This document shows, piece after piece, positions 34,879-46,217 of a DNA stretch of 64,000 nucleotides. A model generated the notes under the pieces. That model was not told the DNA's origin and searched no databases. It saw only the letters and a list, made by a program, of their open reading frames with translations. This DNA is from Strongylocentrotus purpuratus. Lineage: Eukaryota; Echinodermata; Echinoidea; Camarodonta; Strongylocentrotidae. Each line of letters opens with the position of its first letter. Positions within the stretch are counted from its first letter, which is position 1. Where the stretch lies: positions 23,057,890 to 23,121,889 of the forward strand of contig NW_022145594.1 of assembly GCF_000002235.5 (NCBI RefSeq), given 5' to 3'. A program made the translations under genes and the position numbers.

Positions 34879-37055
34879 AAATTAAAAACTTGAATGAATA
34901 AAGGCCGATTATTATGTGAAATAATGTTCTTCTAAGATCAGATTTTTAATCTTATATAAAGTCTGCACTTAGATTGATCACCAACATTTTACTTTTGTTT
35001 TCAATCACAAAATCGGATACATAACTCATAATCACCGAAGTCACATTATTTATATTTTAAGTATTTGTTTTAGTAAGTAAAAGTTCGATCTCAAGGTGGT
35101 TAAATTAGTTTTTGATATTCGCGTGAGTTGAATTTTTTGTTTGTTATGGTACTATCATCACTTCACTGGCTACTAAGACATAAGACATCCATATATAATT
35201 AAACGCGAAACGTTGAGCCTGTTTCGTTCCATTAGATATTCCCTTCGGGTGGGGTGTCGGGTTACACGTACTTTTGTGAAAACATACCCCCGTATTCAGG
35301 AAATTTCGGGTAAATTATCAATAATTTGTTAAGAAATCGTTGAGATAAGGTTAATATTTTTGGTGAATTTCTGTGAAAACAAGCCCATACAACGACAAAG
35401 CGTCTAGCCTTGATTCGAACTAGAAAGTGTCGGGTCAAGACCAGAGTTTTCGTAGATTTGTTTCTGGTTTTTCATAAAGTATCGGGTAAACTCAACCCAA
35501 CACCTCTCTTATCGCTAATGAGAGGGGTGGTTTTAACAAACGTTTCACTTCGCGATTTAGGGCCTGATTATTCTCGAAAGTTTGTATAACCCGAAAACAC
35601 TGAACGGTAGATATATCTATGTTTATAAACAACGTTATGATTAATAGAGTTGTACCTCTACATGGTCTTCCTGTTATTGTAAGGAGCAAAACAAATTAAA
35701 ATTTATAATTTTCTTACGAAATTGTGCAAACGAAAAGAAAAAATGTTCAAGAACCAGCAACTTCCCTCTTATGCATTTGTTCTCTTAATTGTGTCGATGT
35801 AATGTTATGTTCTGTTGAATTTGAAAAGATCATTATCGAAATTTTATGTTGATAAATAAGTTCATAAATGATCTTGTATTTTTAATGTTTTTGTCAAAGT
35901 ATTCATTAAAGCAATTGCCATACATAATGACAAAATGTTTGTGTAGACAAAGAATATATAATAAAATGTATTGTTCTATGGCAACTCATCAACAAAATCG
36001 CTTAACAAAATATCTGCCATTTCTTATTATGAAGATCGAGACAATTTTTCTTGAAAGCAATTATACATGTAATTGTTCTCAATGTTTAACAGCTTGTAGA
36101 AAAGAAGGATATAGTGAAATAAGGTTTGCATTTTACTAGTGCATGTGAAATATTTTGCAAAGATAATAACTGTACTGACATAACAAAAATGATTAATAAT
36201 GACAATACCAACACAAAATGTTCGCCTTTGAACAAAACCATAAAAATTTATCATCTTAGGAGATCGTAGTTTTTCAAATTTTATGAAAAATTGAGCTAAC
36301 GTCTGTTTATGAAATGCACGTATTGAAGAAATACTTGCACCTATATTATAAACACAAATTTATGTTGCCATTTTTCTATGAATAGGTTAAAATTTGATAT
36401 TTTATAAATTGTTATTATCTATTGATGACCCTTTTTGTGACGTAACACGGGATTCCCAAATTACTTAATTGTTTAAAAAAAAAAATAGTAATTCAAATTT
36501 GCAATTTATTTTGTTGATTTGTATCTCAGATTTTAACTCAAAATTGTTCTAAGAAAATAGCGTACGCAATATTTGATATCTTTTTTAAGTTTACAGAAAT
36601 AGTTAAATAAAGTATCTCAATAAAAAAAAACTTCCAAACTTTCCATGTGAGAATGTGCAAACAACATTTAGTTTTGTTTCCATCATCAAAGTATCTCTGT
36701 ATCCAACTTTCATTGAATGGTTAAACGGTAATAGAGGGGGCATTTCAAGTCCTCCTTCACTATATTTATAACAAACATAGACTAATTGTTGTCCTTCCTA
36801 TTACTCCATACAAATCGAAAAAAAACACGTTCTGAATTTCTAAGAAGAATGATAAATGAGTATCAGGAAAAATACAAAGTAAGTAAATACATTTTGGTGA
36901 AACAAGAAACGCAATAATGGTTACCTTTACATATTAGGTTAAAGGCTTACGATTCTATATATTCAACGTTGTCTTAATTTCCTAGAATTTTGAAATTGCA
37001 AATAAGATCATACATTACTCAAATCTCCATTTAGAGGAAATGTTATACCTTACAC
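34879..37055. other. No gene seen
   Basis: AT-rich DNA. A plus-strand frame at 35,846-36,139 ends in a Cys-rich stretch, treated under rejected items. A minus-strand frame at 35,492-35,689 shows no domain. Confidence 0.5.
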
Positions 37056-37400
37056 AGTTAACATTTTTGTGAACAAGTTGTTTAAAAGTTTAAACAACCT
37101 CGGATTAACGGGTGATCTGATCTGAGAGTTGTTTAAAATGTTAAGCATCTCGAGTTGTTTAAAATTTAAACACTTAGTTGATCAACATTTTGAACAACTT
37201 GTTTAAAATCACAATTTAAACAACCGGTGTTGTTTAAAGACGGATGTTTAAGAAGGAGCTGTTGTTTACACCAACTGGGTTGTTTAAAGAAAGTTGTTTA
37301 AAAAGGAGCTGTTGTTCAGTGGAGGTTGTTTACACCAACTGGGTTGTTTAAGAAAGTTGTTTAAAAAGGAGCTGTTGTAGAGTAGGGGTTGTTTACAACA
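37056..37400. repeat. TTGTTTA-rich minisatellite
   Basis: More than a dozen occurrences of TTGTTTA or its complement TAAACAA in ~340 bp. The right part includes a ~64-bp tandem repeat: GTTGTTTACACCAACTGGG at 37,261 and 37,325, each followed by TTGTTTAAAAAGGAGCTG. The word GTTGTTTAC is a forkhead-type binding core. The left part has inverted as well as direct copies. Confidence 0.8.
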
Positions 37401-37695
37401 AAAGGGTTGTATAATGGGGTATAATTTGGGCTTGATACTACTTCTGGGTCTCTATATAGGTATATGAAGACTAACAATATGGTAGGGTAATTCTGCAATT
37501 CATGAATTAGCGCCAAAACAGTGCCCATTTTGCATAAGCGCGCATGCACGCACGTATAAACTGCATAATTGTTATATTAGTACAGCGGATAAGCTCCCAT
37601 ATAATGAAAATTGTGCACTTTTTGAGAAAAGCATGAAACTTCTATCATAGATAGTTTAGACCATACGACTTATCTTCAGATGTGGAGGGAAGTCA
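37401..37695. other. No gene seen
   Basis: Spacer between two repeat arrays, with no coding or repeat signal. Confidence 0.5.
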
Positions 37696-38765
37696 GATTT
37701 GACCTCTGATGACCCTGAGAGGTCAAATCCAAAATGGCCGCCAGTCCGCATGGTCTAATTGTACAAACATGCTTAACTTTTGAACCAAATAGTCTATAAA
37801 AACATTTAAGGTGTCATTTACAACTAACTTGGGGATGCCAATTCATTTGGTAACACTTTTGAGATCGCCAGAACCCAGGGTTTTGCATATAGGTCAAGGT
37901 CAAGGTCAAAACTGACTAACAAATAGCAAGTTTTTAATGGTTACAACAATTTTTCCCATTTATTTGTCATTTGTTCTCCCCTGTGTTCTCAAATTTCTTT
38001 AGGAATGGTTCCCCTGCATAGTCCCCCACCTTAACCCCTTTCAGTTAGTTTATTTCACAGTTTGATTTGACCTCTGATGACCCTGAGAGGTCAAATCCAA
38101 TATGGCCGCCAGTCCAGATTGTACACAAACACGCTTATAACTTTTGAACCAAAAAGTGCAGAAAAACATTTAAGGTGTCTATTCCAACTAACTTGGGGAT
38201 GCCTATTCATTTGGCAACACTGTTGAGATCGCCAGAACTCAGGGTTTTGCATGTAGGTCAAGGTCAAGGTCAAAATTGACTAACAAATAGCAAGTTTTGA
38301 ATGGTTACAAAGAGTTTCCCATTTATTTGTCACTTGTTCTCCCCTATGTTTTCAAATTTATTTAGGAATGGTTCCCCTGCACAGTCCACCCTTAACCCTT
38401 AATTTCAGTTTGATTTGACCTCTGATGACCCTAAGAAGTCAAATCCAAAATGGCCGCCAGTCCGAATGGTCTTATTGTACAAACACGTATAACTTTTGAA
38501 CCAAATAGTCCAGAAAAACGTTTAAGGTGTAATTTCCAACTAACTTGAGGATACCAATTCATTTGGTAACACTTTTGAGATCGCCAGAACTCGGGGTTTT
38601 GCATGTAGGTCAAGGTCAAAATTGACTAAAAAATAGCAAGTTTTTAATATTTACAAAAAGTTTTCCCATTTATTTGCTATTTGTTCACCCTTATGTTCTC
38701 CAATTTCTTAAGGAATGGTTCCCTGCATAGTCCCCCAACTTAATCCCTTTTATTTAGTTTAATTA
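37696..38765. repeat. Three tandem ~350-bp repeats with AGGTCA half-sites
   Basis: Copies start at 37,696, 38,064 and 38,412 (GATTTGACCTCTGATGACCC), giving periods of 368 and 348 bp. Each holds TGACCTCT...AGAGGTCA in inverted orientation at its start, then AAATGGCCGCCAGTCC, and near its middle-right AGGTCAAGGTCA (copy 3) or a three-fold version (copies 1 and 2). The frames read through it on the minus strand are repeat translations, not genes. Confidence 0.9.
37891..37908 (+). promoter_or_regulatory. Triple direct repeat of AGGTCA, zero spacing
   Basis: AGGTCAAGGTCAAGGTCA. Matches recur at 38,255-38,272 (triple) and 38,607-38,618 (double). AGGTCA is the core half-site of nuclear receptors, and TCAAGGTCA is the extended monomer or DR0 site of orphan receptors. 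Whether it is bound is unknown. Confidence 0.45.
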
Positions 38766-39229
38766 TAATTATAGCACCAAACCATTATTTGTCTCGTAAC
38801 TGACCCTATGCATAGCATGGTCGGTCAGTGGGCAGCTAGGCAGTATACGGCAAACACCTCAACTCAAGTCAGAAAAACTGCTCCTTTCCATTACTGCTCA
38901 ATAATACTGGTTAGTTGTTCTTTAAGTTACTTTATGTTTTATTTGGTTCTAAGTAATGTAAAGGATCACTACAAAGTTTGAGGAACAGGTCATAAAGCAA
39001 AATAACGGTTCTGTTAACACTAGACAACATCACCATGACCAGCAACCTGGAGTGCAGGCAGTATTCCTGAGGGATGTTAAGGTACTTGTGACAGTACTGA
39101 AATAGATGGGAAATCCATTTCTAGAACAAAGTCAAGACCTACTAGTCATTGGCACAAGCGACATATTATGAACACCCACATGGCTGAAACGGGGAGAATT
39201 AGGATTGAGACCCTAACAGTACACAAAGT
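38766..39229. other. Weak coding remnants upstream of the 39.2-kb pseudogene
   Basis: Short readings such as VFLRDVKVLVTVL (about 39,063-39,100) and DLLVIGTSDIL may belong to the same decayed gene as 39,230-39,729, in other frames. The support is thin. Confidence 0.3.
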
Positions 39230-39729
39230 TTGAGACAGAAAGGTTCAGTCTGTAGCCGGCCAAGGTTATGTCAAAACAGAAGGCACAGCTCGCAGCACTT
39301 AAGAGTAACTGTGGTCTCTTTTCGAGGATGTACATCTCGTGTCAGACAAGGAATGGATGATTTCCTCAATGAACTCCTATGCATGCCTAGTGAGGTCAGT
39401 GAAGGACCAATGTTACTGCTAGAGCGATTTGTGGTGCTGATGTACGACCGAACCAGTGAGAGCATGGTAGTGAATGATGCCAGGAAACAGCTCTTCGCAC
39501 AGAAGTTTAGAAACCTGGAGAACCTTCCTCTAACCCAGGCAGCACTCAAGCAGCAGATCAAGCGCACAATTGCTACCAGGGCAACTTACTGTTGGAACTA
39601 GACATTGGCCAGGAATCCAGAGATGCCAGAGCCATCTGACTTGGGATGGACAAACCTAACAACTGGATGGCAGCCTCTTTGGACCACTCTCCCGGAGGTA
39701 TACGAATTATTCCCCTTTCATATTCAATA
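39230..39729 (+). pseudogene. Fragment of a transposon-associated invertebrate protein family
   Basis: A 123-codon frame is followed, after one in-frame TAG at 39,600, by a further ~42 codons. The order of motifs matches a family multiplied in many invertebrate genomes: FRGCTSRV (about residue 32; family F-x-G-C-D-T/S-x-x), LLERFVVLMYDRTSE (about 63-77), VNDARKQLFAQKFRNLENLP (about 81-100) and QAALKQQIKRTI. After the stop come LGWTN and GWQPLWTTLPE. I recognise the pattern but not an established name. The stop and the missing N-terminal half make it inactive. GAG|GTATAC at the end could be an old splice donor. Confidence 0.5.
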
Positions 39730-40450
39730 AAGTATTAATTTTATCGATTTTCCATAGCGGAAAATCTCATGAAGTATCACTTGAAGTGGTTTATGTAATA
39801 TTTTTCGAATATTCACTTTTAGATTTTAACAAAAACCCTTTATCTTAGTCTTGGTTGTTAATTTCTTTTTTTAGACTACTTAATATATGAATGGATACAA
39901 TTTGAATTTCCGAGGAACACACATTCTTTGTCGGGACTTCGGAAATACGACTTTACACTGATAATTTTCCCTCAATTACTGTGCCTAACCCTAACCTTAG
40001 CCCTAACCCTCCACAAAACCTATGTCTTCTTGTTCTACGTGCGTGGTCAATACATCGGAGCGTCCGGGGTCCCAAAATCAATGATCATTTATTTCGTTTT
40101 GGAAATATTTAATTGAATAAAAATTAAAATTGCATAACTGTTCAAAATGTTTAACTTCATACAAGTAGTTTACGTTACCGTGACTTATGAGACCTACCGT
40201 GTCATCGGTATATTTAACAAATTTCACGTCATCATATTTCTTTGAATATAATTTAGATAATTTTTACTAGTGGTTGTAGTAGTAGCTAAAACGGAATTGT
40301 TAAGAACCGATGCTGCTGCTGCAATGTGGTCCTAATTTAAAAGTGTGTCACTTTTGTATCGACAAATACATTTGAAAGCTAGATTTATTGTACAAACTAT
40401 TAAAGTATGTAACTTTTTATCCTTTTATCATCGTAGCGACTCAACGTTTT
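39730..40450. other. No gene seen
   Basis: AT-rich DNA. The only recognisable item is the short telomere-like stretch at 39,983. Confidence 0.5.
39983..40010. repeat. Short interstitial telomere-like repeat
   Basis: Four near-perfect CCCTAA units (CCTAACCCTAACC, then TTAGCCCTAACCCT). It is too short to show a former chromosome end. Confidence 0.6.
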
Positions 40451-41639
40451 AAATGAAATTTGAATTGTGAGTAGGTTGAAGAAAAGTTGGTTAGTACATC
40501 ACCCAATAAACAAAATCACGTGAAAATCACGTCAATATCAAGGTATCGACTTGAGGAGAGTTACGTTCTTCAAACACCTGACATTTACGTAATTGTGTTA
40601 ATACGTTTATTGCACTAGGTAACTTAAAACACACGTACACTAAATCACGCAATTGTCACTGCAATATCACCATTATAATAACGTGATTATCCCTACCATG
40701 GAGACCATGGTTTGTAAACCTAATACTCCCCTGTTTGTTTGGTTATGAAATTACATCTTCATACACGAAATTATCGCGTCACAGAAACACGTGAAGCGTT
40801 AGTGATAGTTTTAGTCAAAATATCTGCGTGAAATTCACGTGAATATTACGAGGCTGACTTGAGATGAATCATGTTCTTCATTCACGTGAAATTTACGTCG
40901 AAGAGGAAGTATGTTTAGTAACCCGCGTTCAACCCTATAATTACGCAAATGTTACACAATAAATGAACCAAAATAATGACGTTCTCATCCCGTTTCTGAA
41001 CATCGTGTCTTGGATCTTCCATAATTACGTCCAGGCGCGCCGGAAGCAGTTTGGGATTAGAGGGGGTTGGTGGGGGGGGGGGGGGGGGGGGTGAAACATC
41101 CCAGAAGAGAAAGCTAGTTGCAACTGGTTCAGTTGATGAACCATTTAATGCCAACCGGTAACCCTGGAAATTGAAATGGGCTAATGATCCAGTTGATCCA
41201 GGCCAGTTATAATTCAACTGGTCTAGCTGAGCCATTAGAACCATTTGGTAAAACTTCCAACCAGTTGAACAGCAACAATATTTCAATACTGGTACGTCTG
41301 TATTTCCAATGTAAGGGCATTGGTAATAAGTAGACTTACATAATTGAATTAATCGAAAATTTTTCGTATACTTGTACTTTATTGAAATTATTTTAGTTCA
41401 CAGTTAATGTTTCCCTTATTCATGTTTAACTAAATGTAACTTATACGAAGTAGCGAAATATCCTAATAACTGGTAATTTATGTTTGTAGTATTTTCGAAA
41501 TGAATTGCATATAACTAAATAATCAGTAATTAAGAAATATGCTGTAAATTCAGATAAATTGTTTAAAAAACATAGATCTGCACGCACCCCATATTCAATA
41601 TGCAAATGAATTGGTGTCAGCTGGGTCAACTCGAAATAT

Positions 41640-41770
41640 GCCAACGCTCAGTCATCAACTGGTGCAACTGGAAATATGCACACTCCAGTTATCAACTGGT
41701 GCAATGAAAATATGCCAACAGTCAGTTATCAACTGGTGAACATAGAAATATGCCAACAGTCACGGGATTA
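41640..41770. repeat. ~45-bp tandem repeat
   Basis: TTATCAACTGGTGCAA followed by GAAATATGCCAACAGTCA in three to four imperfect copies. Confidence 0.75.
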
Positions 41771-41870
41771 TCACCACGGAACTTAAATGGTAACTGTGAA
41801 ACCATAAAGACACCCAAGAATAACTCATTTTCACACCTGAAAACACGGAATACCCCGCTTATACTAATAA

Positions 41871-42300
41871 TCCGTTTGAGTCACGAGATCATCACCGCGG
41901 AATTGCTGGCAACTTTGACTACCATTTAAATAGGTGTTTTAAGACACCTAATCATGACTAATTTTTCACACCTAAAAGTCACGTATGCCAAGCTTAGATT
42001 AATAATCCGTTTGAGTCACGAGATCATCACCGCAGAACTTATGGCAACTTTGACTACCATTCAAATAGGTGTTTTAAGACACCTAATAATGACTAATTTT
42101 TCACACCTAAAAGTCACGTATGCCCAGCTTAGATTAATAATCCGTTTGAGTCACGAAATCATCACCGCGGAACTTATGGCAACTTTGACTACCATTCAAA
42201 GAAGAGTTTTAAAACACTTAATAATTACTAATTTTCACACCTACATATCACGATTTGACAGCTTAGATTAGTAATCAGCTTGAGCCACGTGATCATAACC
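41871..42300. repeat. Core of the 135-bp tandem repeat
   Basis: TCCGTTTGAGTCACGAGATC starts at 41,871, 42,006 and 42,141 (variant), with a diverged fourth at 42,275. The period of 135 is a multiple of three, so an open frame of 105 codons at 41,954-42,271 repeats the same 45 residues. This follows from repeat length and is not evidence of a gene. Confidence 0.9.
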
Positions 42301-42785
42301 AAGAAATGTATGGTAACTTTGAAACCTTTTAAAGAGGTGTGTAAGACACCTCAGAATTACTAGTTGAATATAACCAGAGATCCACGGACAGAACAATAAG
42401 ACGATTAGCCGGTGTAAGTAACGTGATTATTACCATCAACCTTGGATAACCTGTGAAACCAATCAATAAAGGTGCTTACAAAACCAAATAATTACGTATT
42501 TATCGCCACCATCGGTTAACTGACAAAAAACTCGTTGCTTGGTAAAGTGGTTATTTGGTCATAAACACTTGATTTACAGAGGTAAGTGGAATCACGTTAC
42601 TCCAGTCGCGTGATAAACTGATGGTTTTTAGGTCAGATGAAAACGTGAACAGGAGTACCTTTTTTGTTTAAATGAAGGCACGTGTCGATAACGTTTAAAT
42701 CTAGTTCAAAAGGCACTATACTTTAAAATCACTTAAAATACACTCCCAAAAGAGGTTACTTTTTAGTGTTCTGTTTATTGGGCAT

Positions 42786-43394
42786 TCACAATAGTGTGCT
42801 TGAGCACACTGTAAACATTCACTTTGAATTTAGTAAACAGGGAAATATGTTTCGAAAGCAACCCTAAGGCTTCGTAAACATTCCAACTCATTAATCATGT
42901 TAACGAAATAATTAAGACGTTATAGTATACATAATTAAGATCCTATGATAATTATTTAGGCAATACTGAAAATTATTATGGTATTGAAACTGAGCCGTGA
43001 ACACTACTCATATACAATTTTAGAAACAGTCATAATATAGTGTACGTGATCTTGTATACTACATACCTGGAAGGCAGGGAGCTTGCACCTGGCGGTTTGT
43101 GACTTGGTTGTTGCTCTTTGAATTAAAAAATAGCGGAAATAAGGATTTACTTAGGTAGCTAATAATTCCAAACAAAATGTTTTCTCTTCACTTTAAGAGT
43201 CAAGGGAAGTGTAATGATATTAGCCAAATGTTCATTCATTCATTCGTTCATTAGGAGAAAGTAATTAGACCTCTTGATTATTCATCTAGGCAGCAATGCT
43301 GTTGGAGTTGCTGCTTTTCGATGTTTTTAAGTTAATATCTTCACAATGATTTGGAAAATGTCCAAAACAGAATATAAAAGGACGTTTTTATTTT
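42786..43394. other. No gene seen
   Basis: AT-rich DNA with an (ATTC)n-like stretch near 43,228-43,250. Confidence 0.5.
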
Positions 43395-43665
43395 TAGAAC
43401 GCAAAATTGAATTTTATTTATTTGAGTATTTATTTATTTATTTCTGATAATTAGTTAGAGTGACTCATTATCACCAATAATGGTGGTCTTCCATGAGGCC
43501 CTGTTAAACATAATGGGAAGCAATAGTTTAACAAAAAATAACAAATGACAAAATCCAGAGTATAAACTCGTTACAGCAACAAAGAATTAGTAAGAACATG
43601 TAAAAACATAAATACAAAATATTTGGTGTTCTCGTAATGAATGAATGAATAATTTGTTTTGCTTT
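43395..43665 (-). repeat. Probable LINE/SINE 3' end
   Basis: On the minus strand a hairpin (ACCACCATTATTGGTGAT) is followed by GAGTCACTC, AT-rich DNA and an (AAAT)n tail at about 43,413-43,443. The opposite edge has AATGAATGAATGAATAA. The layout is that of a truncated retroelement tail; no coding sequence is present. Confidence 0.4.
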
Positions 43666-44627
43666 GCTTTGCTTTTTTGTTCAATAAAACGTTGTTGCAT
43701 ATTTATAATATCTCAATATAACATTATAGTATAGACGGTAATTATTTTTTCAATCCGAGGAAAGTAACTATTAGCATATTTTGGTACGTATTACACTTTA
43801 AAACAAAATACATTACTTTTGAGAGTTAATAAACAATGTATAGAAACTTTTTAGGCATATTATGAGATTATTCAAGGTATTAAACTCAGTCCGTTTAAAA
43901 TATTAAAGGTCAATTAAAAAAAGAAAATCGATGGGATTACGCAAAATGTGGCGATTGAGACAAAATGGATACACGTAAAACTGACCCTGATAGAGAACAT
44001 GGTAGACGTTTTCAGAAAGGAACCCTATTTCTACGAAGACTTATCTGGTATAGATCGAGTTGCCCTTAATATATGAAACCGGTACTGAACAATGCTTTGA
44101 AATAAATGTGAATAACGCCGCCACCGAGCATTCGATACATCAGGTCAATTCCAAGCGTTTCTACGAAATTACATATTCAGAGAATTTTCGATTTCGAAAA
44201 AACTATATAATATACATTTCAAGAAAACTGTACAAAAATAAATATATTACATCAAACTTGTATGAAAAACTTTACCACACCTAAGTTTCCTAGCCAAACA
44301 AATTAATAGCTTTGTTACCGAATTAAAAAAAAAAGTTCTATGACTTTGCGTAACAAAGTATATACACATTAACTGTTTCCTAGATTGCATAAGTGGTATT
44401 AGTTCTTATATTATATTATTAATTTAAAGATTGTATATATCTATGATATTCTTCATTAGAAATAGAAAATTCTCTTGAAACGTTATTTAGTTACGCTTGG
44501 AACTGACAAGATGTTAAATCCAACTATCACTGATTTTTGACAGCGTGCAATTGCGATTATATTCTCAATCTTTAAAAGTAATGAAGGTAGTATGCATTGA
44601 CAAAGTTATATCAACTGAAGCATTTTT
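43666..44627. other. No gene seen
   Basis: AT-rich DNA. It could be intron of a gene that contains the 44.6-kb exon, but no further exon could be recognised. Confidence 0.45.
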
Positions 44628-44633
44628 ACATAC
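44628..44633 (-). other. Candidate splice donor GTATGT
   Basis: Preceded by GTGG. It lies two codons before the stop of the open reading. It would leave one base of a codon, giving a phase-1 intron. Confidence 0.5.
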
Positions 44634-44928
44634 CCACATCATCAGCAGACAGGTATTTTAGCAAGTGGGAAAGGTCGGCTTTCTTCAGTGCAACTTTCAA
44701 CTTTTCCCTTTCTTCAGGCATTGTTTGCTTTTGACGCCATTGTCGAAGCATATCCAAAGTGCCCATGTATGATCCTCCTTCCTGCTTGTTTTCCTCATTG
44801 AAGCGAAATACTTCTGCAGGTATGAATCCTAGTTCAGTTCCCAACTTAGTGACGACACTTTTAGGGTAGACTTCCCTAGCTATATTCACCAAAATACCGT
44901 CGAAAACGTCCTTGGTGTTGTGACTCAT
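44634..44928 (-). CDS. Death-domain exon (about 98 codons)
   Basis: The minus strand reads a death-fold domain. IAREVYPKSVVTKLGTELG (about residues 16-34) gives helices 1-2 with the L-G-x-x-L-G pattern, FIPAEVFRFNEENKQ follows (about 35-49), MLRQWRQKQ (about 59-67) has the hallmark Trp, and LKVALKKADLSHLLKYL closes it. The ATG has a good context (A at -3, GGCAAAATGA). The reading ends at TAA (44,626), but GTGG|GTATGT at 44,637-44,628 is a strong splice donor just before it, so the exon probably ends at 44,634 and continues elsewhere. A good acceptor, TTGAATTTACAG, ends at 44,954. Death domains work as adaptor modules in apoptosis and immune signalling. The 34.6-kb exon lies 10 kb downstream on the same strand, but splicing directly onto it is not in frame. 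Confidence 0.6.
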
Positions 44929-44953
44929 TTTGCCAACGGAATGTAGAATAATG

Positions 44954-44955
44954 CT
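44954..44955 (-). other. Candidate splice acceptor
   Basis: TTGAATTTACAG on the minus strand. The frame is open from here to the ATG (25 bases), so an upstream coding or 5'-UTR exon is possible. Confidence 0.45.
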
Positions 44956-45179
44956 GTAAATTCAATTAATACAAATCAAGCGTACTCAATTATAGTAATG
45001 ATTATTATGATTGGTTATCATTTTCTTCTTTTTATATGCTTTCCTCATATGGAAACTTCTCATTATACTGATGTTTTGTCTACTGTATATTTACATATTC
45101 AGTCATATTATATACTCATGTAGCAGTCATGTTATATATTTATCAGTCATATTGTATATTTATAAATCGAAAGACAACA
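44956..45179. other. No gene seen
   Basis: AT-rich DNA. A Phe/Ile/Tyr-rich frame at 45,011-45,196 reflects composition. Confidence 0.5.
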
Positions 45180-45500
45180 TTATGCTTGAATTCTAAGTTC
45201 AGATATAATATCACGTAGACGATCATGGATTTGATCTACGAATCTCCCACAACATAACGTTGAAAAGGCGCTACATAACAGCTTGGCTCTTAACAATAAC
45301 AGAAAAAGAAAGAAAAAGTAAAAGATAGAAAAAACGGTCAAATCTGATGTGCATATTGAACGTTTAACTACTGGCCCATTTGCCATCGGGCTTGGTTATG
45401 CCATAATACGTACATATATGATAACGTAATTGAAATGACGCATAGGTTAATGCCCCTTCTGGCTTTCAATTATCGATTACAACTATATGTACAGTAACAA
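45180..45500. repeat. Diverged R1.7-related segment
   Basis: ACTACTGGCCCATTTGCCATCGGGC, split here as ACTGGCCCATTTGCC then ATCGGGC, corresponds to ACTGGCCCGTTTGTCGACGGGC of the R1.7 unit. AATTGAAATGACGC corresponds to AATCGAAATGACGC. Another relative is at 52,100-52,250. Confidence 0.55.
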
Positions 45501-45867
45501 AGTCATTACATCTTTCACACAAATTAATTATTCATCTGTAACACACAGACGTATGTTAACAAGTTATACAGCCCGTACTAAAATAAAAATGTGATTATAA
45601 TAGTCTATTTTAGATAAAAATTATGATCAAACTACCATTCAATATCAGTCAATTATCTTCATGCAAGATGTATTGAAAAATAACCGTTTTCAAAAAGTTC
45701 CCAAGAAGCACAAACATAACACTTAAAACAAATGAATATTGATTTTACGACAAGGCTCTAAATTTCAAAATTAGCAATGTGTGTCGTAAGTGATGTTACT
45801 TTATTATTTTTAGCAGAATGATTAAGCAGAATAAAACCTGAATAATATCAAAATAATAAAACATCAT
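45501..45867. other. No gene seen
   Basis: AT-rich DNA without recognisable content. Confidence 0.5.
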
Positions 45868-46116
45868 TCATTCCTTCATTCATTCATGGAAGTCAGCCCT
45901 AGGGGTTTCTGACTTTCCCGCCTTGATGACACTCCCATCCTCTACCTATTCTTGTCACGAGCATCCTCCACATTTCGACCGACAATTTTACTGCTTTCTC
46001 GATCGTCGCCATTTCATTCCATGAGACCCTCGGGTCTTCCTTTCCCCTTTAAGCCATCCACTACCAGGTCCCGTGCTCTTTTCACAGGTTCATTATTTTC
46101 TCTTCCCAACACATGA

Positions 46117-46182
46117 ATATTTCTTGCCATCTCCCCTCATCTGTAATGATAAGGTACCCTTTGTCTGTCTCTTCCTCTCTTC

Positions 46183-46217
<35 letters not shown>

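Larger units (their letters stand above)
40451..42785. repeat. Decayed satellite-like region, ~135-bp theme
   Basis: Words such as TCACGTGA, ATCACCGCGGAA and AACTTTGACTACCAT recur with increasing divergence outward from 41.87-42.30 kb. A separate sub-region (41,110-41,290 and 41,640-41,770) is packed with CAACTGG/CCAGTTG words. A 22-base G run sits at about 41,070-41,091. No gene is supported. Confidence 0.65.

Noticed and set aside
35846..36139. Cys-rich end NYTCNCSQCLTACRKEGYSE resembling a short stretch of DEG/ENaC-type channels
   Set aside because: Only ~20 residues fit. No neighbouring exon or transmembrane segment was recognised, and the rest of the frame is AT-driven. Possible exon edges (AAG|GTTTGC) are weak.
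39983..40010. Former telomere
   Set aside because: Only four CCCTAA units, with no subtelomeric pattern around them.
41954..42271. Repeat protein of 45-residue units
   Set aside because: The DNA repeat is 135 bp, a multiple of three, which alone explains an open repeated frame.
34600..44953. Direct splicing of the 44.6-kb death-domain exon to the 34.6-kb exon
   Set aside because: Joining the donor at 44,634 to the acceptor at 34,877 gives an early stop codon, so at least one other exon or separate genes would be needed.
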